NCBI GenBank assembly: GCA_903850745.1
Contig: CAINMH010000086.1
Coordinates: 1 to 37,669, forward strand
Length of the DNA: 37,669 bases
Origin: an uncultured bacterium
Lineage (GTDB): Bacteria > Actinomycetota > Actinomycetes > S36-B12
Direction of reading: 5' to 3'
Part shown: in pieces, positions 17,638 through 25,253 of the stretch
Layout: every line of letters begins with the position of its first letter
How positions within the stretch are numbered: position 1 is the first letter of the stretch
Program-made: the position numbers and the translations under genes
The notes under the pieces: model-generated
Database searches by the model: none
Told to the model about the DNA's origin: nothing
The model's input: the letters and a program-made list of their open reading frames with translations, nothing else

Positions 17638-18108
17638 ATGGACGCTGGTGGGCTAGCCAAGCTCATTGGCATCGACGTCCTCGTGATCATCGTGATGGCC
17701 CTGGTTGTCGGCCTACCAGCGCCGAGATGGCCGCGCTCCTGGCTCGTGGAGGATCATGGGCCACTGCACCTCACCCGCGTCGACAAGGTCGAGTTCTACC
17801 GCGACCTGCGAGTCTCGACGCTCATCCGCGTGCTTCCCGAAGGCGGCTCGTGGGCCGGTGGCGACAGCAAGTCTTCGCTACCGGGTACTGACACCGACAG
17901 CCTAGTTAACTATCTGATCGAAGTGCGTCGCGCAGAGTGGGTGCACACGTTGATGGCGTTTGCGTGGGTGCCGCTCATCTTCTTTAATCCGATGTGGTTG
18001 TGGATGTTCTTTGCCGCGGGAGTTGTTGGCATCAATCTGTTGTTCTGGTTAGTTCTGCGCTACAACCGAGTGCGCATTGTACGTATTCTCGACAAGCGCG
18101 CGGCCTAG
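17638..18108 (+). CDS. CrtO-like acyltransferase family membrane protein
   Basis: A 156-residue protein with a strong AGGAGG (17626-17631) six bases before ATG 17638. Membrane segments lie at about residues 9-28 and, as a hairpin, at 104-140. Between them is FYRDLRVSTLIRVLPEGGSW and IEVRRAEWVHTLMAF, and the end is LRYNRVRIVRIL. This order (FYR..LPE, ExRRAEWVH, then RYNRxR) is what I know from the glycosyl-4,4'-diaponeurosporenoate acyltransferase (CrtO) family, which acylates a carotenoid glycoside in staphylococci. The actual substrate here is unknown. It is alone between a tRNA and a convergent gene; no other carotenoid gene is adjacent. Confidence 0.6.
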   Translation: MDAGGLAKLIGIDVLVIIVMALVVGLPAPRWPRSWLVEDHGPLHLTRVDKVEFYRDLRVSTLIRVLPEGGSWAGGDSKSSLPGTDTDSLVNYLIEVRRAEWVHTLMAFAWVPLIFFNPMWLWMFFAAGVVGINLLFWLVLRYNRVRIVRILDKRAA

Positions 18109-18116
18109 TCACGCAC

Positions 18117-18869
18117 TCAGCGTTTATCCCACTGCCACGCGCGCGCACCTCCGGATAACGCCGCGGCATTAGGAACGATCACTGTGTCATCGCCAAGCCG
18201 CTCTATTTGCGAAGGCGTGATGTGACGTGAGTTGCCACCGCCGATATACAACCGGTCCCACAAGAACATAGGTCGCAGGCTGTCGATGACACGTACCACT
18301 CTGCGTGACCACAATGCATCACCGAGTCGACGTCGTTCGTGCTCGCCGATGTAGATGTCGTACGTCAGTCCCCAGCGCACGGGACCTTGCGAGAGTTCGA
18401 GGTGTGGTGCGAGGTGGCCGCCATCAAACATCGCACACCCCAGGCCAGTGCCCAGTGTCAGCACGAGTTCGAGTCCGCTGCCTGCGATGACTCCTGCGCC
18501 GTGCACTTCGGCGTCGTTGAGCACGAGTACGGGCATGCCGAGTGCTTCGGTGAGTGCGGTGCGCGCGTCAAAACCATGCCACTGCGTCTCGAGCTCGGGG
18601 TCAACGCGGGTGCGCGGACCTCGCGTGGTGATGTAGTGCGGTGTGCGGATCACGACACCGTGACGGATCATGCCGGGCATTCCGACGGTCGCGCGATTGG
18701 CGCCGGTGAACTGCGCAGCAAGTTCGGTGAGCGTGGCGACAAACAGGGCGGTCGGCAGGGGATAGGGCGTAACGACGCGGATGGGTTGCGAACGCATCGT
18801 GCCGGTCTCGTCAATCACCGCACCCTTGATGCCGCCGCCCCCGCAGTCGATCACCAGGGTGGATGTCAC
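18117..18869 (-). CDS. ROK-family sugar kinase, polyphosphate-glucokinase-like
   Basis: A 250-residue actin-fold kinase. I chose GTG 18869, which begins VTSTLVIDCGG (GTG 18875 is also possible); the open frame extends further but the kinase fold begins here. Motifs are LVIDCGGGGIKGAVID (phosphate-1), VGMPGMI, VLNDAEVHGAG with the catalytic-type Asp, TLGTGLGCAMFDGG (phosphate-2) and LYIGGGNSRHI (adenosine). The length and order match actinobacterial polyphosphate/ATP glucokinases, which lack the classical ROK zinc site. The normally conserved Thr of DxGGT is Gly here. No DNA-binding domain is present, so it is not a ROK repressor. Convergent with the CrtO-like gene, eight bases apart. Confidence 0.78.
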   Translation of the reverse strand: MTSTLVIDCGGGGIKGAVIDETGTMRSQPIRVVTPYPLPTALFVATLTELAAQFTGANRATVGMPGMIRHGVVIRTPHYITTRGPRTRVDPELETQWHGFDARTALTEALGMPVLVLNDAEVHGAGVIAGSGLELVLTLGTGLGCAMFDGGHLAPHLELSQGPVRWGLTYDIYIGEHERRRLGDALWSRRVVRVIDSLRPMFLWDRLYIGGGNSRHITPSQIERLGDDTVIVPNAAALSGGARAWQWDKR

Positions 18870-18912
18870 GTCCACGAGGCTACCGGCTCGCGGCCGGGGT
18901 AGCGTATGCATC

Positions 18913-19188
18913 GTGGAGAGTCTGGCCCTTCTTGTGGCGATCATCTTTCTAGTGATGATTTTGTGTGCGGTGGGCTCAGTCGTGTTTGCCCTAATCCAGC
19001 GCAAGTGGTCGCAGATCGTCGCGATTGTGCTGGCCATACCGACTATGGCTCTGGGTATCTGGTTGCTCACACTTGACGTGGGAAGTGGCGCTCGCACGCT
19101 GGGTGGATTAGTACTCATCGCGGGTATCGCAGCGGCAGCTCTGGCGATCTGGGGGCTGGTTCGCGGCAATCGGACGCCGGTGTCCTAG
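18913..19188 (+). CDS. small membrane protein of unknown function
   Basis: A 91-residue protein from GTG 18913, reading VESLALLVAIIFLVM. Three hydrophobic segments are visible at about residues 3-27, 35-54 and 62-86, with an Arg/Lys pair (QRKW) between the first two and a basic tail (RGNRTPVS), so it is an integral membrane protein. The long upstream open frame overlaps the divergent kinase and is not used. No family is recognised. It lies between the ROK kinase and a tRNA. Confidence 0.65.
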   Translation: MESLALLVAIIFLVMILCAVGSVVFALIQRKWSQIVAIVLAIPTMALGIWLLTLDVGSGARTLGGLVLIAGIAAAALAIWGLVRGNRTPVS

Positions 19189-19222
19189 GTCGTGGCGGGC
19201 CTGTAGGCTTGCCCGGCAGTCT

Positions 19223-19316
19223 GGAGGCGTCGCCTAGTCCGGTCTATGGCGCCCGCCTGCTAAGCGGGTTTGGGACAAAAATCCCATCGAGGGTTCAAAT
19301 CCCTCCGCCTCCGCCA
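19223..19316 (+). tRNA. tRNA-Ser (GCT anticodon)
   Basis: A type II tRNA with acceptor stem GGAGGCG (19223-19229) pairing with CGCCTCC (19306-19312), discriminator G 19313 and an encoded CCA (19314-19316). The anticodon loop is CTGCTAA with GCT, and the long variable arm contains TTGGGAC...ATCCCA. The T-loop is GGTTCAAATCC. A hairpin terminator follows at once. Confidence 0.96.
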
Positions 19317-19353
19317 TCAAAAGGTGGGCTCCCTTTGGGGGTCCGCCTTTTGA
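19317..19353 (+). terminator. hairpin terminator of tRNA-Ser(GCT)
   Basis: TCAAAAGG (19317-19324) pairs with CCTTTTGA (19346-19353). The inner arm continues through T/G wobbles to CTCCC...GGGGG around a TTT loop, giving a stem of about 17 pairs. The 3' arm carries TTTT, as in intrinsic terminators. It starts at the first base after the CCA end. Confidence 0.75.
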
Positions 19354-19381
19354 TATTGGAATTCCTGACCACACTTATTCC

Positions 19382-19440
19382 CCGACGTCACCTTGCGTAG
19401 CGCTAACAGGCGGAGTTAGCGCTACGCAAGGTGACGTCGG
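19382..19440. repeat. perfect 26-bp inverted repeat with 7-bp spacer
   Basis: The left arm at 19382-19407 (starts CCGACGTCACC) is the exact reverse complement of the right arm at 19415-19440 (ends GGTGACGTCGG), with AGGCGGA between them. Each arm also holds the small palindrome TAGCGCTA. There is no U-run on either side, so it is not a textbook intrinsic terminator. It ends 16 bases before the dienelactone hydrolase ATG, where a possible -10 (TAGCGT, 19445-19450) would give a leaderless transcript. It could be an operator, a bidirectional terminator, or a small palindromic insertion. Confidence 0.9.
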
Positions 19441-19456
19441 CGGATAGCGTGGGGAC

Positions 19457-20206
19457 ATGTGCCATTCGGATGCCAGCCGGCCCCCTGCCCCGCCTCGTTT
19501 TGGGGAGGTAGTGGAGCAGAGTTTTCTGACTCTCACCGCCAGTGACGGCAATGAGTTTGCTGCCTACTTCGCCGCGCCTGCAGAGTCCCCGCGTTGTGGC
19601 GTCGTGATCTTGCCCGACGTACGCGGCCTGCATCCCTACTACGTCGCGCTCGCCGATCGGTTTGCCGAAGCGGGGCTCGCAGCAGTGGCGTACGACTTCT
19701 ATGCCCGTACGGCCGGAGTGCCCGAAGGCTTCATGCGCGCCGAAGACTTCGTCTGGGAGCCGCACCGCGACGCATCAACGCAGCCAGGCATCGACGACGA
19801 TGCGCTCGCGTCAATCAACTACTTGCGCACTCGCACGTCACCCACTTTGCCCGTGATCACGCTTGGTTTCTGCTTTGGCGGTAGCCAAGCGTGGCGGCAG
19901 TCCGCGGGCGATCTGCCGATTGCCGGATCAGTGGGTTTCTATGGTCGACCAAGTGTTGTAGGTGATGCGGCCAACCACGCAAGTAAGCCAGTGATCATGA
20001 TCATCGCGGGTGAAGACTTCGGCACTCCACTGCCCGAACAGCTCGCACTCGTCGAGACCATGCGCGCCGCTGGTGCCGAGGTTGAGGCATACGTCTACGA
20101 AGGCGCACCGCACTCGTTCTTCGACCGGTCGTTCACCGACTGGACAGATGCTTGCGCCGATGTGTGGGACCACGTACTCGCGTTCACTGATCGGCTTTCT
20201 GTCTGA
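19457..20206 (+). CDS. dienelactone hydrolase-family alpha/beta hydrolase
   Basis: A 249-residue alpha/beta-hydrolase of the DLH family. The nucleophile elbow is LGFCFGGSQ, with Cys as nucleophile as in true dienelactone hydrolase. The acid lies in IIAGEDFGTP and the His in EGAPHSFFDR, completing a Cys-Asp-His triad. The substrate-side motifs ILPDVRGLHPYY and AYDFYARTAG are also typical. It is cytoplasmic (no signal peptide). Family members hydrolyse dienelactones and other small esters. It is not next to other ring-cleavage genes, so the substrate is open. No ribosome binding site is obvious and the promoter region coincides with the inverted repeat. Confidence 0.9.
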   Translation: MCHSDASRPPAPPRFGEVVEQSFLTLTASDGNEFAAYFAAPAESPRCGVVILPDVRGLHPYYVALADRFAEAGLAAVAYDFYARTAGVPEGFMRAEDFVWEPHRDASTQPGIDDDALASINYLRTRTSPTLPVITLGFCFGGSQAWRQSAGDLPIAGSVGFYGRPSVVGDAANHASKPVIMIIAGEDFGTPLPEQLALVETMRAAGAEVEAYVYEGAPHSFFDRSFTDWTDACADVWDHVLAFTDRLSV

Positions 20207-20257
20207 CCCTGTGGACAACCAAAAGCATCGATTTCGCTTTTGAGTAACAGTTCGGGC

Positions 20258-20743
20258 ATGACATATTTTGATGACTCCACCGCATACGACCGCCGCTGGA
20301 CGCGCGCGTCGATCGAAGCTCAGCGAGAGCTGAGCACCAGTGATCCGTTGTTGTTTATGGCGGACCACATTCCCACCACCGACCGCGCCGAGGGATTAAT
20401 TGCGGTCTACGCCGGCATCGGCATTGAGCGCTCACCGCGCATGATCTTGTTGCGCGAAGTTCCAGAAGAGTTGACCTTCGACGAACGTCTTGCGACTCTC
20501 TCCGCGGTGGTGACACGTTTGGACGACGTCTACGCCAGTCCCGGCACCGATGACCCGGGCGTGATCGCCTTGGGGCTAGTTGTGCACCGTCGTGGTGGCT
20601 CGGTTGTCTCGCCGTCTGATGCCATGTGGATGCGGGCACTCCACGCCCTTGACGAGATGACGGGGGTTGATCCGGTCGGGGTGATCGTGCGCACCAAGGA
20701 GGGCCACCTGGTCAGAGTCCCGCCCCGCTCGGCCGCAGCCTGA
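20258..20743 (+). CDS. hypothetical cytoplasmic protein
   Basis: A 161-residue protein starting at ATG 20258 (MTYFDDSTAYDRRW); a TTG at 20240 would add six residues. It is acidic and has no signal peptide, membrane segment or cysteine cluster. Visible features are LMFADHIP-like text (LLFMADHIPTTD), the beta-rich middle GLIAVYAGIGIERSPRM and IALGLVVHRRGG, and VGVIVRTKEGHLVRVPPR at the end. I do not recognise a family. The strand order and spacing suggest it could share a transcript with the upstream hydrolase, 51 bases before it. Confidence 0.65.
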   Translation: MTYFDDSTAYDRRWTRASIEAQRELSTSDPLLFMADHIPTTDRAEGLIAVYAGIGIERSPRMILLREVPEELTFDERLATLSAVVTRLDDVYASPGTDDPGVIALGLVVHRRGGSVVSPSDAMWMRALHALDEMTGVDPVGVIVRTKEGHLVRVPPRSAAA

Positions 20744-20790
20744 GGTCTTTCCCATGGTCGCGGTGCTCGTTTCGCCCCGTACGCCCTGAA

Positions 20791-20818
20791 TTGGGGGCCC
20801 TTCCCCATGGGGTATCCT
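20791..20818 (+). promoter_or_regulatory. probable promoter of tRNA-Arg
   Basis: TTGGGG (20791-20796) and TATCCT (20813-20818) are spaced by 16 and lie 22 bases before the mature tRNA 5' end. Both hexamers deviate from consensus but the placement fits. Confidence 0.45.
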
Positions 20819-20840
20819 TCACGGGCTGCCTTGGCAGCAT

Positions 20841-20913
20841 GCGCCCGTAGCTCAACGGATAGAGCATCTGACTACGGATCAGAAGGTTAGGGGTTCGAGT
20901 CCCTTCGGGCGCA
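20841..20913 (+). tRNA. tRNA-Arg (ACG anticodon)
   Basis: A 73-nt tRNA with acceptor stem GCGCCCG (20841-20847) pairing with CGGGCGC (20906-20912) and discriminator A 20913. The D-arm is GCTCAACGGATAGAGC, the anticodon arm CTGACTACGGATCAG with ACG, and the T-arm GGGTTCGAGTCCC. CCA is not encoded. Confidence 0.97.
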
Positions 20914-21008
20914 CACTCTCGATTCCTTGCACATCAGGGCCCTTCGCGCTCCGAGGCGCTCAACACCCACCCGGATCTGTGGCTATGGCAGCGATGGATG
21001 TGCAGCGC

Positions 21009-22049
21009 CTACGTCACGGAGTAGGTACGGCTGACCCGGTAAGCCCGGTACCCCTGCGTAGCGGGCGCCGTCAGTGTGACCGTGATGCTGGCCGGTGCCT
21101 GTCCGAAGGTCTGGACGGCGACCCCTCCGCGCGGGCCGGTGATCTGCCTGCACAGGCTCAGGTCACCGCGTGGCTGCTTCCGTGTGAGTTCGGATATGCA
21201 GGTCACAGAGACCGTCACGGGCTGGCCCGCATCTGTGGTGCATCCGGGCGCAGCAATGCGGGTGACTCCGACGCTGGGCAGTGACTCCGGCAGTGCGGCG
21301 CACTCCACAGACTGACGATTGCCCGGTCCGTCCGCGACCATCCACAGCCGGTAACTGCTATTGGACCAATTGCGCTGCGCAGCCCACTTCAGCGTCAGGG
21401 TCTTAATCGCGACCGTCGGACGCAGCCAGGCGCTAGCGCCCTCCGTCTCGGCGCCCAGTCCGCGCAGCGAGTCCTTGCCATCCCAGATCGGCTTGGCAGT
21501 GGATGGCGGGACCTCGCAGTCAGACGGTTGGTTGGCGCCGACACACCAATTGAACGTGGACTGGAACCACGGCGCGATCTTCGCGGGCTGCCCGTTTACG
21601 TTCGTCGCAGAAATAGTGACGCTGTCCACGTCAAGGTCACCGAGTGCGAAGGCCCAGGCTCCTGCCGGCATCGGGGTCGCAAAGGTGATGACAGTTGTCC
21701 AGGGCCCACCCCGCGAGGTGTGGCGTTGCTGGAGGTAGGCACTTCCCTCCGAGGACCCGTAGGCCTTGCCAACAGGAGTGCTCGCGTTCAAGAAGTCCTC
21801 AGTGTCGATCTTTATGCGGTCCGGTGATGGTCCATTTGCGTTCGTGACGAAAGTGGCCGTGGGGTAGGCATTCCCGAAGGAGATGGTGCCAGCCGTTGTC
21901 GCTGCGTTAAGGGTCCACTGCGCGTAAGTGCCTGTCCCTTCAGCCGCCACTGCGGATGCGGTCGTCGCGAGACCAGCTGGGGCGACGAATCCGATCGCTG
22001 CGATTGCGGTGACGACGGCAAATCGGACGCCGATTCTGTGTATCTGCAT
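21009..22049 (-). CDS. secreted protein of unknown function
   Basis: A 346-residue protein. I chose ATG 22049 (MQIHRIGVRF) over the TTG at 22055. A Sec signal peptide is clear: basic start, hydrophobic core VVTAIAAIGFVAPAGLA, and a cleavage site near ASAVAAE at about residue 36-38. The mature part is rich in Thr, Ser and Ala, with beta-strand-like segments such as WTTVITFATPMPAGAWAFALGDLDVDSVTIS and cysteines spaced as likely disulfides (NWCVGANQPSDCE, ECAALP, GCTTDAG, VTCISEL, SLCRQI); quoted segments are partial. The C-terminal third looks like a small beta domain. No anchor is present. Function unknown. Confidence 0.75.
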   Translation of the reverse strand: MQIHRIGVRFAVVTAIAAIGFVAPAGLATTASAVAAEGTGTYAQWTLNAATTAGTISFGNAYPTATFVTNANGPSPDRIKIDTEDFLNASTPVGKAYGSSEGSAYLQQRHTSRGGPWTTVITFATPMPAGAWAFALGDLDVDSVTISATNVNGQPAKIAPWFQSTFNWCVGANQPSDCEVPPSTAKPIWDGKDSLRGLGAETEGASAWLRPTVAIKTLTLKWAAQRNWSNSSYRLWMVADGPGNRQSVECAALPESLPSVGVTRIAAPGCTTDAGQPVTVSVTCISELTRKQPRGDLSLCRQITGPRGGVAVQTFGQAPASITVTLTAPATQGYRAYRVSRTYSVT

Positions 22050-22119
22050 GGGCAAATCCTACTGCGCACAGGCCGAACTTGCGTCGGTCTTGGGTAGTTC
22101 GGGCCAGTGCGTCTCAGGC

Positions 22120-22386
22120 CTATGCCGGCGGGTTTAACGGGAAAACGTCGATATCCCACCACTTCGCCATGGGCAGTGTGTTGACCATAGCTAAGACGTC
22201 ATTGATGTCATTGCCGAATGACTCTAGGAACACGGTCTGTCGTGCCGCGGTTGCGAGGTAGACGGTGTTGACCCGCCCTTCTGCCTGGAGCTGGCGAATG
22301 CGCTCCTGCTCCTCTGGCACCACCGCGAATACGTCGGGCATGTGCGTACCGGACTTGAATGAGGCGACCACCATGAACGGATTCAA
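22120..22386 (-). CDS. muconolactone-isomerase-like (dimeric alpha/beta barrel) small protein
   Basis: An 88-residue protein. The TTG at 22386 is preferred because AAAAGGA lies seven bases upstream on the minus strand; the ATG at 22374 has no ribosome binding site at a proper distance. The sequence reads FMVVASFKSGTHM, EEQERIRQLQAEGRV, VFLESFGNDINDV and TLPMAKWWDIDVFPL. That order is what I know from muconolactone delta-isomerase and YciI-like small barrel proteins, where the PMxxWWDxDVxP end is typical. No catechol-pathway genes are beside it, so an isomerase role is unproven. Confidence 0.65.
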   Translation of the reverse strand: MNPFMVVASFKSGTHMPDVFAVVPEEQERIRQLQAEGRVNTVYLATAARQTVFLESFGNDINDVLAMVNTLPMAKWWDIDVFPLNPPA

Positions 22387-22620
22387 GTGACTGTCCTTTT
22401 GGGAGGAGTTGATGTCGTTGACACTAACGCACTCACAGGTTGTAAGGGGTCTTTCGTGAGGTGGTTGCGGCTGCAGCAATCCCAAGGCGCTCGCTACACC
22501 CGTTAAGTGTGTCCTCAAAGACGGCACGGACTTCGGTTCCTTTCCATAGACTGCTGTCATCAGACATTTCCCGTGGCAGTCAGCCGCAGAGTGCCTGCAA
22601 CGGACACTTGGGAGTCAACG

Positions 22621-23037
22621 ATGAGCAAACTCTTCCCGGCGATTACGGCGGCCAAATCCTTCGCAGTTGAGTTACCGATCGCGCAAGCTCACGAGCGAGT
22701 GCTGGCTGCGCTGCAGGCGGGTGGGTACCACCACGTTGATGATCACAGTGCCGAGATCAAGGCTGAGCACGGAAACACAGCCCTCTTCGTGTACGGGACA
22801 GTGAGCGGCGACATTGCGATCGCGCTCGCCGCGTCACCCTCTGCTGAGTATCCGGTGAGCCTTGATGTGCAGTTTCACGAGATCGAGGGGGGAACGCAAG
22901 TGGTAGCGAATGCTTCTTACATGCGTCCCATCACGTACATGGGTGCCCCCCGCTTCGGCCCGCAGGCGCGTAAATGGCATGAAGCGTGCGATAGCGCGAT
23001 TGCCGTTGTTGTGGCTTCGTGCGAAGTGCCTGCCTGA
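22621..23037 (+). CDS. hypothetical protein, possible SRPBCC-like fold
   Basis: A 138-residue protein from ATG 22621, with GGGAGT six bases upstream; the open frame extends to 22507 but the upstream part is not protein-like. It reads MSKLFPAITAAKSFAVELPI and later HERVLAALQAGGYHHVDDHS, SLDVQFHEIEGGTQVVANASY and a C-terminal helix CDSAIAVVVASCEVPA. Alternating beta strands followed by a long C-terminal helix resemble SRPBCC (START-like) proteins, but no signature is decisive. No signal peptide. Confidence 0.6.
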   Translation: MSKLFPAITAAKSFAVELPIAQAHERVLAALQAGGYHHVDDHSAEIKAEHGNTALFVYGTVSGDIAIALAASPSAEYPVSLDVQFHEIEGGTQVVANASYMRPITYMGAPRFGPQARKWHEACDSAIAVVVASCEVPA

Positions 23038-23082
23038 ACCTCAGCAACAGACTGGAGTGGTAGAGCCTCCTTGCTCGAACTC

Positions 23083-24294
23083 TTAATTGCCTCTCCCGAT
23101 GCCAACCTTGTCGCGGTAGCTATTCACTACGCGCACCATCCCAATGCCGACAACACCCATAAGTTCTGAGCCACGGTGGTAGCCGATGACGCACTCGTCG
23201 GCAAGGTCGCCTTCGAGTAGTCGCACTCCATCAGGGTCTGCGAGGCCCGGCATGCCGTACGACTTGATGCGTACGTCGAACTGATCACTCCAGAAAGACG
23301 GAATCGGTTCGAATGGCAACGCGACAACTTCGTCATAACCTTCGCCCCCCAGTCGCGCACTTAGAACTGCACCGGCACGGCGACCAGTGTCGGAGGGCAG
23401 ACTCCAATGCTCGACCCGCCACTCGCCAGTGCCGAAGAGCGGATTGGGAAAGCGGGTGAGATCGCCAACGACCGCAACTCCATCGACGGGCGAGCCGTTA
23501 ACCAGTGGTCGTAGGGCAGAGTCGACGAGCACACCATCGCGCAGATCAAGCCCATTGCCGTCGAGCCAGCCCACCGCGCACACCGAGCCCACTGCTTCAA
23601 CGATGACGTCAGCGGTGACGCTGCTGCCGTCGTTGAGTTGTAGGTTGACCGAGGTGCCGTTATCGGCCATTGCCGATACGGACACTCCGAGTCGAAAGGT
23701 GATGCCGCGCTCCTCGTGGCGTCGTAGTAGTTCGGCTGCCACCTCGGGGCCGAGTGGGCGAAGCATGGGTAGCGGATCGAGCGCCACACACGTGACCGCA
23801 CAACCGAGCTGTGTGGCAGTGGCCGCGACCTCACAGCCGATGAAGCCAGCGCCCAGAATGACCACCCGCGCACCCGGAGTGAGCGACGGGCGTAGTTCGA
23901 GGGTGTCGTCGAGGGTGCGCACGACATGGCGACGCACGGATTCGCCACCGGGGATCGGCAAGATTCGTGCCCGCACTCCCGTTGCCGCGACCAGGGCATC
24001 CCACGTGAGCACTTCGCCGCTTGCGAGCGCAACCGTACGTCCAGCGAGATCGGCAGACACCACACTCTCGCCGAGCCGCCACACGACATCTTCGGTCGAA
24101 GCCTTTTGTCGAAACGCCAGTTGTTCGAAGGCTTGCTCACCCGCTAGCGCCTCCTTGGAGAGTGGTGGCCGGTTATACGGCGGGTACTTCTCATCACCCA
24201 CGACGACAATCTCATCTGAGTATCCGCAGGCGCGTAACGCCTCAGCGGTTCGCAGAGCTGCCAAGCCAGCACCAGCAATCAGTACGCGCGACAT
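23083..24294 (-). CDS. FAD-dependent ferredoxin--NAD(P)+ reductase
   Basis: A 403-residue flavoprotein from ATG 24294 (MSRVLIAGAGLAALRTAEAL). Domains in order are an FAD GxGxxA motif at 7-13, NRPPLSKEAL (a signature of the rhodocoxin/putidaredoxin reductase group), the NAD(P)-binding motif ILGAGFIGCEVAATA at about 148-162, VAVVGDLTRFPNPLFGTG for the second FAD contact, and the reductase C-terminal domain with PSFWSDQFDVRIKSYG. It passes electrons from NAD(P)H to a ferredoxin that would serve a P450 or Rieske oxygenase, but no such gene is nearby. Divergent from the UbiA gene. Confidence 0.92.
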   Translation of the reverse strand: MSRVLIAGAGLAALRTAEALRACGYSDEIVVVGDEKYPPYNRPPLSKEALAGEQAFEQLAFRQKASTEDVVWRLGESVVSADLAGRTVALASGEVLTWDALVAATGVRARILPIPGGESVRRHVVRTLDDTLELRPSLTPGARVVILGAGFIGCEVAATATQLGCAVTCVALDPLPMLRPLGPEVAAELLRRHEERGITFRLGVSVSAMADNGTSVNLQLNDGSSVTADVIVEAVGSVCAVGWLDGNGLDLRDGVLVDSALRPLVNGSPVDGVAVVGDLTRFPNPLFGTGEWRVEHWSLPSDTGRRAGAVLSARLGGEGYDEVVALPFEPIPSFWSDQFDVRIKSYGMPGLADPDGVRLLEGDLADECVIGYHRGSELMGVVGIGMVRVVNSYRDKVGIGRGN

Positions 24295-24333
24295 GCCCAC
24301 GACCCTAGCCGCTGATGGTGATGACCTGCATGG

Positions 24334-24369
24334 AGCGCACAGCTGTTGTGCTTTTTGCTGCTGTGCGCT
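24334..24369. repeat. 10-bp inverted repeat in a divergent intergenic region
   Basis: AGCGCACAGC (24334-24343) and GCTGTGCGCT (24360-24369) are exact reverse complements separated by 16 bases. They lie between the divergent reductase and UbiA starts, 40 bases from the first and 48 from the second. The position suits an operator or a hairpin in a leader. No recognisable regulator consensus was identified. Confidence 0.6.
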
Positions 24370-24417
24370 GTGGCTCGGTCGGCCATGGTCCGGTCTGAAT
24401 CGGTGAGACACTCCGGT

Positions 24418-25248
24418 ATGACGTGGAACCGGGTGCGCGCTCTCATCGTTGCCTGTCACCCAGGGCCATCCGCCACCGTGACGGTTGTCGTGGTCGCTCT
24501 CTCTGCGGCTGTGGGGCGCGATGCGTGGGGACTCGTGCTGATGGGTGTTGCCACGCTGACTGGTCAGCTTTCGATCGGCTGGTCCAACGACGCGCGTGAT
24601 GCGGAGCGTGACCGCAAAGCTGCCCGCACGGGCAAACCCACGGTGCGGGGTGACGTGGCGGCAGCCACGCTCTGGCGTCTTGCCGCGGTTGCACTTACGG
24701 CAACGGTGATTTTCTCCTATCTTGCTGCCGGGCCTATTGGTGGCAGTGCTCACGTGGTGGCGGTGCTGTCCGCTTGGACCTACAACGTGTTGCTGAAGTC
24801 GACGGTCCTCTCGCCACTGCCGTACGCAGTGTCTTTCGGGCTCGTCCCAGTGTTCGTGACCTACGGACTCACGCCCCCGACCGCACCTGCGCCATGGTTG
24901 GTGATCGCGTGTGCTCTGCTCGGCGTGGGCGCGCATTTGGCTAATGCGATCCCGGATGTCGAAAGCGACCTAGGTGTAGGCGCGGGCGGGCTAGTTTCGA
25001 GAGTGGGAGTGCGCGCCGCGGCAATTTCGGCGTTGGTGTGCGTTGTGGCTGCCTTAGGTCTGCTGTCGGCCCACCTCAATGTTGATCCCGCCGTGGCCGT
25101 GGCGGTTGTGGTCCTCCCGGCGATGGGTGCAGTGTTTTTCATCCTTCGCGGCGTAAGTCGAGGGCCGGGATTGTTTCGCTACATCTTGGTCCTGGCTGTG
25201 CTGGCTGTGCTGATGCTCTTGGTTTCGGCGCGGACGTTGACCTCATGA
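24418..25248 (+). CDS. UbiA-family prenyltransferase
   Basis: A 276-residue polytopic membrane protein with about eight to nine hydrophobic segments. The first Asp-rich motif is GWSNDARDAERDRKAARTGKP, here at about residues 60-80, with the NDxxDxxxD pattern. The second is HLANAIPDVESDLGVG with DxxxD. SWTYNVLL-like text (AWTYNVLLKSTVLSPLPYAVSFG) lies between, partial quotation. Such proteins transfer a prenyl chain to an aromatic or polyprenyl acceptor. The acceptor is unknown; a C50-carotenoid elongase is one option, quinone biosynthesis another. I took ATG 24418 as the start; in-frame ATG codons lie upstream. The gene ends 192 bases before the rhodopsin. Confidence 0.85.
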   Translation: MTWNRVRALIVACHPGPSATVTVVVVALSAAVGRDAWGLVLMGVATLTGQLSIGWSNDARDAERDRKAARTGKPTVRGDVAAATLWRLAAVALTATVIFSYLAAGPIGGSAHVVAVLSAWTYNVLLKSTVLSPLPYAVSFGLVPVFVTYGLTPPTAPAPWLVIACALLGVGAHLANAIPDVESDLGVGAGGLVSRVGVRAAAISALVCVVAALGLLSAHLNVDPAVAVAVVVLPAMGAVFFILRGVSRGPGLFRYILVLAVLAVLMLLVSARTLTS

Positions 25249-25253
25249 TCCTG

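Noticed and set aside
24334-24369. Intrinsic terminator between the divergent genes
   Set aside because: Neither gene transcribes into this position, so a terminator role is unlikely. An operator or leader hairpin is more consistent.
24295-24936. N-terminal extension of the ferredoxin reductase to 24936
   Set aside because: The extension is rich in His, Arg and Gly, resembles antisense translation of UbiA and precedes the canonical MSRVLIAGAGLAAL start.
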